A model generated the notes under the pieces. The model was not told the origin of the DNA, ran no database searches, and worked only from the letters and a program-made list of their open reading frames with translations. This document shows, one piece after another, positions 51,401 to 64,000 of a stretch of DNA of 64,000 bases (within the stretch, counting starts at the first letter, position 1; each line of letters begins with the position of its first letter). Source of the stretch: Adineta steineri (taxonomy: Eukaryota; Rotifera; Eurotatoria; Adinetida; Adinetidae); contig CAJNOI010000304.1 of assembly GCA_905250115.1 (NCBI GenBank), forward strand, positions 1-64,000, written 5' to 3'. Made by a program: the position numbers and the translations under genes.

Positions 51401-54400
51401 AAGCAGATATACTCGCTTAATCCTCTAATACTTACAACTTTTCTTAAAGCTAATCGGATACATTTTTTTACTTGAAAATCTTCATTTATAAAAACTATTC
51501 GATGATCTTAATAATGAAAGCTTCTCAAAATATATATTTGTATTGTTAATCAAAAATTAATGCAATTGATCGTTCATCAACAAGTGATGTCATCATTTTT
51601 TTTTCCACTACAACTGTTTTCAATTACTAGAGTATCTTTATTCATTGTCCCAACTCTATTCTCTAGAGACGAAAGAGATCCTTGATAAAATCAATCATTT
51701 TTAGATAAATCTATAATAGACATGAAGAAAACTTCTGTAGTTAATCATTGATTGATATACACAATTTCACTATATTTTCGAACTTGATTAGTTAAATTTT
51801 ATTATATGTATATATACTACTAAAAATGATGCATTATGACAAGATCTTGTTAAGTAATTATTTATTACATCTATATATATTTTTTTTGTTGTAGATTTAA
51901 TCATTAAAAAATATTTTTCTTTTATCTATTCATGCTATTGAATACAAATGGCACTAGTTCGATAAACAAAAATTAAATCAATAAAAAAAGAAGAAAAGAT
52001 ATTATAATTATTTAAGCATGCGTTTCAAATTAAATTAGATTTAAACAGTTAAGCAAATACATATTAAACACGTGTTTTTTTCTTATGTTGATAATAATTG
52101 AGCTTATTTCATTGTCTTATTATTATTATTAGTTAATAGAGAAAAAAAAACATAGAGAACCGTATGTGTCTCCTAAACCAGACATTTTTTCTTTATGAGA
52201 AGAGTTGCATCTATTTTTTCTTGTTTTTCGCCACTATGTCCTATCTCAGTCAACATTGATCGAACATACATGAGACTAAGTGCCCGTAGGGTGTGACAAG
52301 GAATGTCAAAGACGCAGACTTAGTCTCTTCTCTTCTCTTCTATCTTTCTTTTACTTCGAAACCATTTCTTTGTCATCACCAACGTCATATTAATAGATAC
52401 TATTCGATTAAATCAAACAATGATGGGCAAAGGCTTATGAAAACAAATGATGCTATAAATATATATATACATAAACTAAATAATGGCTAGTGCATACTAC
52501 ATATATATATATATATTTCCCTTGATTTAAGTCTAATAATCGTTTCCAATAGTCACATGCTTTACTGAATTTTTGATCATACTATGATTTGATGCAAAAA
52601 AGAAAGTGTCAAATCAATGCATCTACGATCTGTTGATTACATACGATATGTTCAATCAAATAATATGAATAACAATCTATCTATATCAAAATCTACAATA
52701 ACTATTAAGTTTGTTTTGTTGAGATTTTACATTAAAAAAACAATCTAAGATATATATGAGCCTACTATTGTTTCAGATCAAAAAAATTTGAATAGATTTC
52801 CGAACGTGATTTGGAAAGGCTATAAATCTTTAGTATTACTCTTTTTAATTATAGATCTTTTTCAAATAGTTGATGTAAATTATATCGAAAAATACTTACG
52901 GGCATTGCTAATATGTTGATTCTCATTATATTGTTGCCTTCAAGGTAAAGATATGAATGAAGTAGAAATAATGACAATAATAATGACGATTTAGTTTATT
53001 CTGAATGATGTCGATCGTTCGTTCGTTCGTTGTCCTTGTCGTTTGACTGTCAATAGGCTAATAAAGACAAGATTTCCTAAGAAAAAAGATTTTTCTTTTG
53101 CATTTATATCTCTACAATGATAAACACTATATGAAATGAAAAAGCACTGTTTGATCAGAGACCGTACAATAAAAGAAGAGAGAGAGACAGAGAGCGAGAG
53201 AGAGAAAGAGGGGGAGAGAGATATGAGTTTTTGACGAAAAAAAAACGGCAAAAAGAAGGGAAAATTTTTAGCATATCTTTCTTGTTTTTTTCTGCACTAC
53301 ATGAAAAAGAAAATAACAAGTAAAAAGATTCCTCATTGTTAACACTCCTATCATTCGATTCATTCCGCCCCCATTGTCACACATAGATATATAGATATAT
53401 GTATGTGAAATTGACGCTAGTTAAAATGAATAGAGGAAAGAATGTCGGAAATATATATTGATTAGCTGATAAGAACAAAGAGGAAAGGAAAGTACAAGTC
53501 AAAAAAGCAAATGCTAATCATCATTTACATCAATTATAACGTTACAAAAACGAAATAGATGAAGAAGATTTTAAATATAAAATAACATTGATTCAATTAA
53601 TTTAACGTAGAACACAAAAAAAGAACATAGACGACAGACATGGTTTTATATAAGAAATATCGAGTAATTCAATGGTGTTCACTTTTTAGTCACTGTCTAC
53701 ATAAATCGTTCACGCTTTTAGATAGATAGCCGGAAGCGGAAGTTCAATTGATGGCTTAATATATGTAGAGGTCAGGCTAGGAAACAGATACACATTGACA
53801 ATATGTGGTATATATATATATATATATTAATGTCAAACACACATCTATATAATTATAGTTTTAACTAAATCTATCATAATAACACTTAGGTTTTTGATTT
53901 GATTCATGTAGCAGATTTTCATTCATCAATTGAAACTGTAATATATCAAAGATAAAAGTGTTTCTCCCAGTTCTCATTAGTAGTTTAACATGCAATATTA
54001 TTCTTTGTTTTCCTTAGAGTACTACTTTCAACATTAGAGCCGAAGAAAAAAACATATAGATATATATATTAAAATTTTCCAGATAGATTTATATATCCAG
54101 CTGTTTCATTGACCTTTTATTTGCAATATATATATATAAAGCTTAGTTGTTTTCGTATAAACATTGACTATATATGTGTTTGTACATCTGCGGAATTCAT
54201 AAAACAATATATAATTAATTGATCTTTTCGTTATGAAGAAAGATTCGTATACATAGAGATAAACGATAGCGAACAGATAAACAAATGAATAGAAACGTCA
54301 ATAACAATAGTAATAGCAGCACATCTGGTGAAGTATGTTTGACCTCGTATAATGGTCAATCAATATTGAATAGTCATGGAAGTGATTGGTAAAGAAGAAA

Positions 54401-54499
54401 AAAAAATATATGAAAGATAACGGTCGAGAAGGACGAATCATTTATATTGACCTTCCATACTAAGCTCATCTCTCACATTCATTTCATTACAAGAAAAAG
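48465..54499. other. Six-kilobase region without recognisable genes
   Basis: AT-rich throughout with TA microsatellites (49997-50020, 52502-52516, 53811-53827), CGTT repeats (53012-53030) and a GA tract (53173-53220). ORFs at 49874, 52293 and 52991 lack coding character. It lies upstream of both the minus-strand GPCR and the plus-strand secreted protein, so it may hold their regulatory DNA. No RNA gene was recognised. Confidence 0.5.
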
Positions 54500-57148
54500 A
54501 TGATGACTTATTTCCTCTATTCCTATGTTTTACTTCTTCTATGTTTTATTATAAATGATGCAAAACAATTTGAAAATCCTTTACAAGGTATAATATCATA
54601 GTTAATCATTCTATTTCTCTTATATTCATTTCTATTTTTATCTAGGAACAAGTTCAGTATGCGCTGATGTTTGCACATCACCTGAAGCTCATATTGAATT
54701 AGATTTAAGTGAACCACGAATCTACCGAGAAAATGAACGAGCTCAAATAACACTTCATCATACCGGTAGCGGCCGTTGTCGAGAACCAGGTATAAATTGA
54801 AGTTATAAATAACATCGGCTAGTAAAAATATCCATATTCATTCTTGAGATTATTTCTTCAAGCTATATCTAAATAAAGAAATCTTGATGTATTCTGTCTA
54901 TTGGAAAGATCATGTGGAATTAATAGAAAGTGAAAAGACGAAATCTAATTCTTATTCTAATTTAGCTTTACTTCAAATTCCACTTGAAAAAATTGGTCAA
55001 CATGGTATTATAAAATTTGATTTAAATTTCGGTCCTGTTTTACATAATTTCAGTATTGATATTGGTTTGTAGAATTATTTAATGTAATTAAAAAAAAATA
55101 ATTTCTTGTTTAAAGGATTTAATAATGAAGATAATAACACAATACGAAGTGTAAATATATTTAATCAACAAGTAACAATTGAATATCGTTCACATAATGA
55201 AAATAAAATTGATATTTATGAACAATCAGTAACATTAGTTGAACCAGGTGAAGATTTAATAATATATTTATCGAATGAATGGATACATATTGAAAATAAA
55301 CAACGTCAACAACAAAAATTAACTGTTCATTTTAATCAAACGGATATGTTTTTATTTAATCGAAATTCTTCATTTTCGAATCTTTATATTGGTTTGAATC
55401 GGAATATAAATGGAAAACAAACTGGTATTGGTCTTTGTTTAGCAAATTTAACTTTTATTGAATGTACAGCAGATCAACGTATGTGTATATCCTTTCGAAA
55501 GAATTCTTTCTTTATATGTACTTGAATTTAGAATCTGCTTTGGATATTGATGTAAATAATAAAACATTTGTTCAACGTGATCTTGAAAATATAAATTGGA
55601 TTAGTCATTTAACTTATCTTGATCCAAATGCTGATGTACGTGAATGTACTGCACAAGGTTTGTTATTGAAAAGTTTTGTTTAGTCAAATATTAGAAAATA
55701 TAAATAGGTGTTGTTCGTTTAACATTCGATCCATCTGGAACAAGACGTATTGCTCGATTTGATTTAAATATGGGTTCACAAATTCAAGGTTTTACATTTA
55801 ATATTGGTGATTCAGCAACTAATAATGGTTATGGTGGTGATGGTGGTACAACATCAAATTCAGCTGAAATTCATTCAAATGATAATCGATTTTATGTAAG
55901 AGTTGTATAAAGAAATATTTCTATAAAAAAAACTCATTTTTTTTATTTAAGATTTGGGCAAATACAAAAATATGTGGTGATACACTTTTATTAAAAATTG
56001 ATTATAATGTTATAGAACCATTTGATAATATTACAATTTTAATTAGGTTTGATTTAGAAAAAAAAGTAAATCTTCAAAAATAAAATTTATTTTTCTAGTA
56101 ATGAACGTGTTGAATTAACTAATCATCGTTCCTATCATCAAATTCTTTCTAATCCTTATTTATATGCACTTGCTAAACAAAATGTAACCTGTAATTGGTA
56201 AGAACTATGATTTCCTAAAATTCCTATATATACATAAAAATTTGTTTAGTTTTGATTCACTTTGTTATCCTGGTGTACAACCAGATAATGATATTTATTT
56301 TGGTATCAATCGTGTTATTGGTGGAACTTATCGTCCTGGCACAGGAGTATGTAATGCACATGTCAATTGGCTTCAATGTAAAAAAATCGGTAGAGTATAA
56401 AAGAAAACTAATCTATAAAAGAAGTCTTCCATAACTAATATGGTTTTGTTTTATTTGTAGAAGTATCACCTAGAAATAAATACGAACCAATAACTACAAC
56501 AACCGAGTCAACAACAATCATGTCAAGCACTAATAAAACTGATCTAACAACAAATTTATTCGAGCATTCAACTGAAATAATAAATACAACAGAATCATCT
56601 TCATTATCTATGATAACGGAAGAAAGTCATCAAAATGACACATCTTCAACAATGATTTATTTCAACGAACTAACAACAACACAACAAGAAATAACTCCTA
56701 CAACATTAGAAGTTAATTATATGACAACAAGTCAAGCAAATGATGAAGACACAACTTCTTTTATAAGTTCATCAACAAATGTAAATGAAGAAGAATTATT
56801 AACAACGAATAATAAACCTAGTCTATATCATTTATTAACTAATTCATCACAATATAAACCAACGGAAAATCCAATCATTATTGAAGACATCACAACAACA
56901 ACAACAAAAAGTAAAGAATAAATTTAAATTTTGATTTTGAAAAAAAAAAACAATGATTTTTAGTTATAGGAACAAGTGTAAATCCATGTACATTAGAAAA
57001 TCTTCGTGCTAATTTTGTCTATCATGAATATTCATTAGATAAACATAAATTTATCTTTTGTGATAATGAAGGCAAAATGAATATCATTGCATGTTCACCA
57101 AATTATATTTGGTCACAAACTGAACAATCATGCATTTTACCAAACTAA
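54500..57148 (+). CDS. Secreted Thr-rich protein with C-terminal chitin-binding-like (CBM14) domain
   Basis: Eleven exons (54500-54587, 54646-54789, 54879-55064, 55116-55478, 55532-55657, 55708-55895, 55952-56046, 56099-56197, 56250-56389, 56461-56910, 56964-57148) encode 687 residues. A signal peptide (FLYSYVLLLLCFIIND) is followed by a beta-rich extracellular region with N-glycosylation sites (FNQT, NLT), Cys-containing segments (VCADVCTSPE, NVTCNCFDSLCYPG) and no family I can name. A mucin-like Thr/Ser stretch (about residues 480-625) follows. The last exon resembles a peritrophin-A type domain: NPCTLENLRANFVYHEYS, IFCDNEG, IIACSPNYIWSQTEQSC. It has four cysteines there rather than six. 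Likely an extracellular matrix or gut/cuticle-lining protein; the chitin link is inference. Confidence 0.82.
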
Positions 57149-58106
57149 ACTAAAAATTCTTTGTTTTGTTGTTGTTTTCGTCTTTTTTTTTGTGTCAAAG
57201 TTTGTTGTCTGATGTGTTTGTATCTTAATTAAATTAAATTGTTTAAAAAAAAAATAGTATTTATCTTGGATACATTTTCGCTTGAGATTATTAAAGAAAC
57301 TTTCATAGTAAGCCGAATAGCTTCATCGATGTACATTAGAGTTAATTGTTCAAGTGTATTATTATACGATTTACATCAAACTAGTGTCATGAATCTTAAC
57401 TAGAAATATTGTTGAGAAGATTTGTTGTTTTTTTTGAATATGAGTGACATCCTGCATGATTTATTTGAATGATAGAGATAATAATTATAGTTTTGATAAA
57501 CATTTGCATATTATTTTTATTTTAATTTTACTTTCACTTCGAAGCATTCGATCTGTCAGAATATATATATAGAAGGTTCATCAATTTTTACTTCATTAGA
57601 TCTTATAAAACTAAAAAAAAAAGTTTTTTTTAAAACCATAGATGCATTAATTTAGTTAATTATAACTACTATCATTTAATTCGAATTAATCTGAGTACCT
57701 AAAAGCGTCCCCTGTTGACATGTCTTTTTATAATATGGGTAAAGAACTTAAAAAATGCTCTTTTTTTTCTACTATCATTTTTTGTGTAAAGAATTGATGA
57801 AAGATTTATAAACTTTTATACCTATTCAATTTATTTTTACTTTACTTGGAAACTAAAATAAGCTCATGCGACATTAGAAACTTCTAGAATTTTAATAATA
57901 TACATGTATATTAATAACAATTACGTCTATCATTTTTTCTTTATCCATAAAAAATTTAATTATAATTTTAAATTGCGATGTGTTTATTATTATATTTATC
58001 TATACAGAAAAATATACTGTGAGGAATTTGTTGAATTAAAGTTTATGAAAATCATTGACGTTGTTGTTGAATTATTTTAGACATACTTTAAAATTAGAAA
58101 AATATA
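57149..58106. other. Convergent intergenic, no gene seen
   Basis: AT-rich spacer. The missing C-terminal half of the receptor fragment at 58107 would be expected here if that gene were spliced, but no TM5-TM7 coding sequence was seen. Confidence 0.5.
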
Positions 58107-58709
58107 TTAAAAATTTTCATGTAAATCAAGTTTTGGAAAATTAATAATCAACCAACTCAATGAAGTTATTAAAATAATTCGATGAGCTAATAAACGATGA
58201 CGAATATAACGATATTGTGATTGTTTTTTAAATAAACACTTATATCGATTAAACGCTCCTAAACAAAGAAAACTAATTGAGCCAAATGATGCTAATGAAA
58301 ATAGAAATGTTGAAAGTGGACAATGTAGATGAAAATTTGTTGTTTGCGCAGTATAAACAATAACAATAATAATATGAGTTAAAAGTATATTAATTAAATG
58401 ACAACAATCAAATAAAAATCGTATAATAGTATGACGTGAACAAGATTTTGTTTGAAAACATCGTTGAAATAAAATTCCTATATATAATATAGCAGTAAAT
58501 AAACCCAAAATACAAAGAATAATACTTGTAATCACTTGAAAATTATTATTAATTAATGTTATTTCAGCAAATGAAGATGAATATCGATTATAATTAAAAA
58601 GTTGTAAATCGAATTTATCATCGAATGGTTTCGAATTTAAATTATTATTTGAAAAATTTTCAGTTGAAGTTTGTTCCGATATCATCTTGTTAAGACAAGA
58701 AAATGCCAC
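58107..58709 (-). pseudogene. Truncated 7TM receptor, TM1-TM4 only
   Basis: One ORF of 200 residues on the minus strand. A hydrophilic N-terminus (about 55 residues) precedes four hydrophobic segments: VITSIILCILGLFTAILYIG, a TM2 around LINILLTHIIIVIV, TM3 starting at a Cys (HCPLSTFLF) and ending GAFNRYKCLF (NRY, a DRY variant), and TM4 (HRIILITSLSWLIINF). It then stops with LDLHENF. The following 950 bp shows no TM5-TM7. It may be a pseudogene, a receptor cut by deletion, or a gene with a distant exon; a short four-helix product is less likely. The intact half has no frameshift. Confidence 0.6.
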
Positions 58710-60852
58710 GTTGTGTCATTAATATATAATTAAATATTTTTTTTTTATAACAATTAGAAGAAAAAGCAGCATTGACAGATTATGAATAGGATATGAGCAC
58801 GAACGTTATTTTAACGAGATGAAAGCTTAAGAAAAAAAAAACTAATTTATTTTTGTTTGATATAAAATACCCTTTGCTGTTTCATTTTTCCTTCAGCTTA
58901 AAAATAATGATGAATAATCTTTTATGAAAAAAAAAAAGAAAAAAAAAAACGTTAAAAGTTTTATGAAGAACAAAAAAAAGAATAAATATATACTTTATTA
59001 TTGTTATAGAAAAAGAACGTCTTTTCTTTCGGAAAATTTGTACTTACTCAAGTAAATGAAAAGCTTTACCGGAAGTAGTCTGACTAATAAAATCCTCTTA
59101 AAAATTTAGAAATATAATAATATAAAATGAAAGAATAAATCTTTAAATTTTGATGTCTCTTATCTGTCTCTTTCTTCTTCTATGATAAAATAATAAGCGG
59201 AATTTTCTAGTTTCCTTCATATGAATATCTTCTTTTCATAATCTACGTCACCAGTGCATTTGGATAGTTGGGATAAAAATAGAAGTGTAAGCTATATTGT
59301 TGCGAGGATACAAGTAGAAGAAGAAAAAAAATAAATCCTTGATTTTAAATATGTGTTTACACGATTATTTTATTAGGAAAAAAATATAAAAAGAATTTGA
59401 AGGCGTAATTGGATGTGTCAAATGTCAACTCTATCAAATGAAATTGAAAACTATAATTTAAGATATGAAAGGTTTTTTGTAAGACTTGCACTAACAGATT
59501 ATCTTTTGTAATACGCATTTTTATTTATTTACTAATAAATTTATATAAATATATAATTGATATTGCTTATTTTTTTAACAAAAGTATACATATTATGTAG
59601 CTTTATGAAATGATTGAACTTTAATGATAAGAATAACTATTCATTTCACTCATCTATACAATCGGAATAAGACTATGTCGTAAATACTGATCAGTAAATG
59701 ACGCATATCATCAAAATGAATACAACTCTCTTCATGGATATATTACTGGTGAAAAGCTCACTAGTGGCACACTGAGTAGAATATCAAGACAGTAATAAAT
59801 TATTCTGTGTATAGGTTTGATCAAAAATTGAAAAGATGAAAACGAATAAGACTTAGTTTGCAATAGGTAAATTACAATGAAGAATGTACTCATATTTTAT
59901 TATCAGAATTCCAAACAGAGATGATCAAGAAAGATTTTTAATATAAATTGAATAATTTATTATTATTATATAGTAAATCTGTCTATATTGACAATTAAAC
60001 ATATGGCTAAAGAATAAATATCCAAAATGCTAAATAAAATTTATAAATACAGATTGATTGAAATTAAAAATGACATAGATTTATGGGACATCTAACAGCA
60101 TTTAATGATGAATTTTATATTTATAGATATTTATATAAATGACAATGGAATATACACCATTAGCTTTAATTTGTGTGACAAATTATGACGGTGACTACTT
60201 ATACATTTTGTCACGATAATGCCTTGTGTCATCTGCACTCTTATAACTGTTCTTCCTTTTAGTCTATATACTATAAATAGTAGAAGAAGCGATCATACAT
60301 CATAGAATATGGAAAGAGACAAAACAACAGTACTAAGTAAAGATACATAGAGTAGAATAGATGAAATATAATGATCAAATACCGTTATAATTAAAACATG
60401 TTCGATAAACTGTTTCATTAAAAACAATTGAAGGTTAATTAATGAATCATAAGAAAAGTGTTCGTATACAATCAACCATTGATTAGAGTATTTACACAGT
60501 CAAAAACACAATAAGTCAATATTATGATGAGAATAAAGATAACGACGACTCGAGTCTTGAAAATCCAACTACTATTGCAGCTGTCTTAGTTCTCACTAGA
60601 ATATTAATATATCATACTCTTTAGTAGTATATGAAAATATTATAAATGATTTGACCGAGTTTTATACTTTTACTCGAAAACTTATTCGTATAAGTACGTT
60701 ATTATTATCAAGTGTAGTGCATATTTTGTTTTTATTTTATCATTGTTCTTATGTCATAACAATACTCATAAAGATACGCTCTGTGTTAAATTGTTATCTA
60801 TCTTGTTTATGAATTAGATAACTATTTCAAAATTCTTTTCTTTCTTTTCTTA
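58710..60852. other. Intergenic, no gene seen
   Basis: AT-rich with A runs (58930-58970). No supported coding sequence on either strand; contains the 5' flanks of the receptor fragment and the DUF4419 gene. Confidence 0.5.
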
Positions 60853-62167
60853 ATGGAGAATAACAGATTTTCAAGTAATGAACAAATTACAAATGATATT
60901 GATCATGAGAAATATCATACAGTTTCATTACGTAGTGATTTACCAAGAATCCCAAAATATTACGAAGAAGAATCACTTCACTATGCATCACCAAATGAAT
61001 TTTGGATGAAAAAATTAGATCCATTATATAACTATGGAAAAAATTCTTCCTCAAAACATGACTCATCTACACTCGATAATATTCAATATAGTATAACCAA
61101 TGGGCCATGTAAGTTGATTGTATTTCTAACTTATAGAATGTAATTTTTTATAAAATAATTATTCAGATACATCCACTTGTAATAATCATCCTATTCTGAC
61201 TGCTTTTCTTCGTGCATATAATTCTCATGAAGATATTATTTTATCTCCTGATGATATATGGTTAATGATATGTATTTATTTCGCAAAATATGTTAATAAT
61301 AATATGGCAAAACTTCGTCATCTTTTTATAAATACACAAAAGAATGAATTACTAACAGTTGACAATGATCAAACAACTGAAATGAAGTAAATAAATTTCG
61401 AATATATTTATATAAACAAAAATCTCTTTGTTTTTGTTTTTTTTTAGTTGGGAAAATTTCCTTCAGCAAATATATTTTCAAATGGCAAATTATGTTAAAA
61501 ATGATCTTTGTCTATTATTAACAAATAATTTTTCTACAACAACGAAAGTTGAGTCTCTTCTTTCATCATTAACAATCATGAGTACATTTAAGAAACGTTT
61601 TGATTATACATATTCAATAAATTCTTGTGGAATTCGTCATATTCATTTTATGGGAAATATTGATGATTGGATATTATTACGTGAAAAAACTTCTCAATTG
61701 AAATTTTATACGATTGAAAATGATGATTTCTTTGTATATATTAATGGAATATTACCTATACTCGATGAATTTATTCAAACATATCAAGGTAATGTGAATA
61801 ATCAATTTTGGGATACTATTTTTGATATTAAACATACAAAAGATGAATCAAAGTAAAGAAATATTTTGTCAAAAAAAAAACTTATTTTTATGTTTTTTCC
61901 AGTCAATCTAATGGAATGTATATGAATGGTTGGTTTCTTCAATTATGCTATGGAAATCATATGAAACAAACATGTTTTATGTCATGTATTGAACTTGATT
62001 CTCTTATCGTACCTGTTCAAGTTGAAAATGAACATACAAATACATCGAAAACATGTTATTTAATTGGAGGTTTTCATGGTGTTAGATCATATAATGAACA
62101 ACATAAACCAGTCATGAGTTTAGTTGTTATAGATGATATAACAACTATCACAAACCTAGAAAAATAA
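60853..62167 (+). CDS. DUF4419-domain protein
   Basis: Four exons (60853-61108, 61167-61386, 61448-61852, 61903-62167) encode 381 residues. Features typical of DUF4419: HPILTAFLRAYNSHEDIILS, PDDIWLMICIYFAKYVN, a central FKKRFDYTYSINSCGIRHI segment, MGNIDDWILLREKT, and near the end MNGWFLQLCYGN plus GGFHGVRSYNEQHKPVMS. No signal peptide or membrane helix. The domain's biochemical role is not known to me. It occurs widely in fungi and some other eukaryotes, so acquisition by transfer is possible, but the introns are of local type and the base composition matches its neighbours. Confidence 0.85.
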
Positions 62168-62853
62168 TATATATATCCTTTTAGATTTGTTTTACTGTTT
62201 AATACTGATGAAAAAATAAATCACATGATTATACAAAGAAAATTAAAATGTCAAAAACAGTTTGTTAGACTTTGATACTTATTATTGTTTTCCCAGTCCA
62301 TTTTTCATTAATTATGTACTGAAAAACACATGCCAGTTTTATTTTTATATTCGTATACTCGACTAAAACATAGATAGACTATAATATATAGAACATGTAT
62401 TAATACTTGAGTATATTTATATAATTTGATAATATTGTATATATGAGAAGATTTCTTGATCCTATTTCGAAATTAGATATACAAGATATATTGGTATATA
62501 TTTCTAACATGGAAATTCTAACTAAAATATAATCATGTTATGAAATGCGTCTTTCTAAAAAAAAAGTTTATAATGAATCGTATCTGTGCAATAGACATGT
62601 GATTTCTTGTTGTTGACAGAATCATTTTCTTTATGTTGGAAATCAATTCTACAGTTGTCAAAACAAAAAGTATGATATCCAAATAATCTTGACGTCAATG
62701 GAAATTTAGATCTGTAAGAAAAATCTTATGAGACTGTCATATGCATCCGTTCTAATCTGAGATCTTTTTCAATGTATATAAACATTTGTTTAGCATTCTG
62801 AAGAAATATTCCAACAAGAACAGTCGTTCTTTTCTACTTACTTCATATATAAC
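62168..62853. other. Intergenic, no gene seen
   Basis: AT-rich spacer with AATAAA near 62213 for the upstream gene. Confidence 0.5.
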
Positions 62854-63985
62854 ATGGCTCAACGACCAAATTTTAATCGTACTAGAACCAGTACTTTTCG
62901 TCCTTTTCTCGCGAATGATACAAATCAATCCAATGATTCAAATTTTACATTCAATAGAAATTCATTTGATGACGATCCAGATTCAATGTTTTATCTTCTT
63001 ACAGCGCTTATCATTCCATCATTTCTTTGTTTTGCATTTCTCTTCTACAATTTTATTCGTTTACCACAACTACGAACCAAATCAACAAATTTATTAATTA
63101 TCTGTTTGCTCATCAATAATTTCATTCATGTATGTTATCAATTCTCTTTTATATATATGTAACTGAATCTGTTTTATATAGATATGGGTTGATCTACCAT
63201 TTCGTCTTTATTTTCTCTTTGAAAATCGTGTTCCTTTTTCGAATCCAACATATTGTCTTATTTGGACATGTTATGATAATATATTAACTACAACTGATCT
63301 TCTCATTATGGCATTCACATCCATTGAACGATATTTTTCAATTTTTCATCATTTTTTTCTTCATAAACATGAACGTTTATTCTATCATATACCTATAATT
63401 CTATGTTTTCTTGTACCAGCTACTTGGTATACAGTCTTAATATTTGCTTATCCATGTCAAAAAACATTTACATATTCAACTTTTCAATGTGGACCAGTAT
63501 GCTATTTAACAAGTTCACAAGTACTTGTTAATATTGAAAATTTTGGTTTTTTCATGTTTCCATTATTTGTTATTGTTATTGGCAATACTACTCTTATCAT
63601 TTGTGTAATAATTCAAAAAGCAAGTATGAAACGTAAACTTCGTCTTAGTTTATGGCGAAATAATTTACGAATGATAAGTCAATTGATGTTTATTGCTGTA
63701 TTATATATGAGTATATATGTTCCATCATGTATTCTATTAATATTTAGTACTTATGTTCAACGTACTCGATTTCAACCATGGGCAGCATATGTGAGAAACA
63801 ATTATTTTATACATTTGAAATATATAGTTATCTTTGGATGTCCATTCATGGTACTTGCCGGACAAAAAGAAATGCATCAGAAAATTAAAAATCTGTTTGC
63901 TCGTACGAGATGTCAACGACGAGTACGACGGAAAACGGATATCCACCCGTTGACAATGATGAATACTCAAAATCGAAAAGAATGA
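62854..63985 (+). CDS. Rhodopsin-like 7TM receptor
   Basis: Two exons (62854-63129, 63182-63985) encode 359 residues. The N-terminus (about 45 residues) has several N-glycosylation sites (NRT, NDT, NQS, NFT). TM1 (LLTALIIPSFLCFAFLFYNF), TM2 (LLIICLLINNFIH), TM3 after a Cys (TYCLIWTCYDN) ending SIERYFSIF, an ERY-type motif. Loop 2 has the partner Cys region (FQCGPVCYL). TM5 to TM7 follow, with a basic segment KASMKRKLRLSLWRNN before TM6, and a basic C-tail (RTRCQRRVRRK). The start ATG is chosen as the first Met giving a normal N-terminus. Probably a chemo- or peptide receptor of an expanded family; not closely related to the 2-14 kb array. Confidence 0.88.
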
Positions 63986-64000
63986 ACCATGTTGAATAGA

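Overview
The window looks like nuclear DNA from a small, compact animal genome, most likely a bdelloid rotifer (Adineta/Rotaria type). The reasons are: very AT-rich sequence; short GT-AG introns, mostly about 50-60 bp, that can be traced exon by exon; animal genes (SNAP-25, P2X receptor, EOGT, Quaking, PKA catalytic subunit); many divergent 7TM receptors; and short TGTGGG-type tracts resembling the bdelloid telomere repeat. The bdelloid call is inference; animal origin is well supported. There are no prokaryotic features.

The window is two contigs joined by a 100-N gap at 40291-40390. Bases 1-47 are the exact reverse complement of 40391-40437. The minus-strand ankyrin/armadillo gene that runs into the gap (42087 down to 40391) continues in frame into the plus-strand exons at 48-1331. 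The simplest reading is that contig 2 is placed or oriented wrongly and that the true order is reverse complement of 40391-64000 followed by 1-40290.

Layout. 1-1331: 3' half of an ANKAR-like gene. 2633-14600: a tandem array of three 7TM receptor genes separated by long flanks, two of which hold 1.3-1.5 kb foldback palindromes. 15745-16368: intronless SNAP-25. 17854-18093: possible small gene. 19082-25409: a dense same-strand block of COA1 (with MAK16 inside its second intron), EOGT and a MYST acetyltransferase, with features of a trans-spliced operon. 25708-27494 (-): P2X receptor. 28394-29116 (-): unrecognised gene. 29890-34162 (-): PKA catalytic subunit with two alternative first coding exons. 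36513-39723 (-): Quaking-type STAR protein with two possible C-termini.

Contig 2: a head-to-head pair of ANKAR-like paralogues (40391-42087 minus, 42880-46220 plus), a peptide-receptor-like GPCR (46905-48464, -), a 6 kb stretch without recognisable genes, a secreted Thr-rich protein with a chitin-binding-like end (54500-57148, +), a four-helix receptor fragment (58107-58709, -), a DUF4419 protein (60853-62167, +) and another GPCR (62854-63985, +).

Functional themes are sensing and signalling (seven 7TM genes or fragments, P2X, PKA, SNAP-25) and housekeeping (COA1 for cytochrome oxidase assembly, MAK16 for 60S biogenesis, EOGT for extracellular O-GlcNAc, MYST for histone acetylation, Quaking for RNA processing). 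Gene models were built by hand from splice sites and reading frame; no similarity search was run.
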